DNA of 5,396 bases from Acidobacteriaceae bacterium (GTDB taxonomy: Bacteria; Acidobacteriota; Terriglobia; Terriglobales; Acidobacteriaceae). A model generated the notes under the pieces. The model saw nothing but the letters and a program-made list of their open reading frames with translations. It searched no databases and had not been told where the DNA came from. Location: assembly GCA_030040395.1 (NCBI GenBank), contig JASHTU010000607.1:1-5396 (forward strand), given 5' to 3'. Position numbers and translations under genes: made by a program. Position 1 is the first letter of the stretch. Each line of letters begins with the position of its first letter. This document shows, piece by piece, positions 5,055 to 5,396 of the stretch.

Positions 5055-5396
5055 CTACACCGGGGCCGGCGGCTGTACGGCGGGCGGCGCCGCCGTTGGC
5101 GGTGGCGCGGGAGCCGGCGGCTGCGCCGGCTCGGCCAGCGGCAGAGTGAAGTGAAACTGCGCGCCCAAGCCCAGCTCGCTCTCCGCCCAGATGCGGCCTC
5201 CGTGGGCCTGCACAATGTGCTTCACAATGGCCAGGCCCAACCCGGTGCCGCCCGACTCACGGGAGCGCGCCTTATCCACGCGGTAAAAGCGCTCGAAGAT
5301 GCGCCCCAGGTGCTCGGAGGCAATGCCCGGCCCGAAATCCTGGATGGTGAACTGCACCTCGGAGGCCAGCAGCCGCGCGCCCACCCTGATTCGCTT
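5055..5396 (-). CDS. Sensor histidine kinase, PhoR/WalK-like, C-terminal ATPase fragment
   Basis: The last 113 residues of a membrane sensor kinase are present; its start and sensor lie beyond the window edge. The ATP-binding (HATPase_c) landmarks are in order: G1 box DFGPGI (20-25), F box FERFYR (34-39) followed by [11 protein letters not shown], and G2 box [14 protein letters not shown] (49-62), then [12 protein letters not shown] and FHFTLPL, where the domain normally ends. The VDKARSR wording is typical of PhoR/WalK-type kinases; with pstS nearby on the same strand, a phosphate-sensing PhoR role is a fair inference but the sensor is not visible. After the domain an extra tail of about 26 residues (88-113) consists almost only of Pro and Ala. 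The stop is TAG at 5057-5055. The G1 Asp and both glycine boxes are intact, so this end looks functional. Confidence 0.9.
   Translation of the reverse strand, partial: KRIRVGARLLASEVQFTIQDFGPGIASEHLGRIFERFYRVDKARSRESGGTGLGLAIVKHIVQAHGGRIWAESELGLGAQFHFTLPLAEPAQPPAPAPPPTAAPPAVQPPAPV

Overview
The window (about 60% GC by eye) looks like chromosomal DNA of a Gram-negative, soil-type bacterium. Genes are short transcription units on both strands with Shine-Dalgarno sites. They include a PstS-type phosphate-binding lipoprotein, a PhoR-like histidine kinase, a frataxin and an exported HpcH/HpaI-type aldolase. The flavour suggests Acidobacteriota, but this rests on general resemblance of the proteins and not on any marker gene, so treat it as a guess.

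Layout, left to right: (1) 1-123, the tail of an unrecognised plus-strand gene. (2) 124-388, non-coding, with a small direct repeat and one inverted repeat. (3) 389-1630 (+), a FliB-family cysteine-rich lysine-N-methylase using a TTG start. (4) 1799-2062 (-), a small acidic hypothetical protein with its own promoter-like sequence. (5) 2063-2270, a divergent intergenic region holding an array of about 20-bp degenerate direct repeats that resembles an end of an IS21-family insertion sequence. (6) 2271-2594 (+), a frataxin/CyaY protein. (7) 2629-2658, a strong hairpin between convergent genes. (8) 2679-3683 (-), pstS, best started at a GTG. (9) 3684-3881, a divergent promoter region. (10) 3882-4973 (+), an HpcH/HpaI aldolase-like protein with an N-terminal export signal. 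(11) 5014-5039, a second hairpin between convergent genes. (12) 5055-5396 (-), the C-terminal ATPase end of a PhoR/WalK-like sensor kinase that runs off the window.

Functional reading: the pstS gene and the kinase share a strand and plausibly belong to one phosphate-starvation locus, with the aldolase gene lodged between them in the opposite orientation. No pstC, pstA or pstB follows pstS, so the binding protein is separated from its permease here. The FliB-like methylase has no flagellar neighbour in view, and the frataxin has no Fe-S assembly neighbour. No CRISPR array, RNA gene or intact mobile element was seen. The points most worth a second look are the exported aldolase with intact catalytic residues, the 20-bp repeat array, and the small acidic protein.
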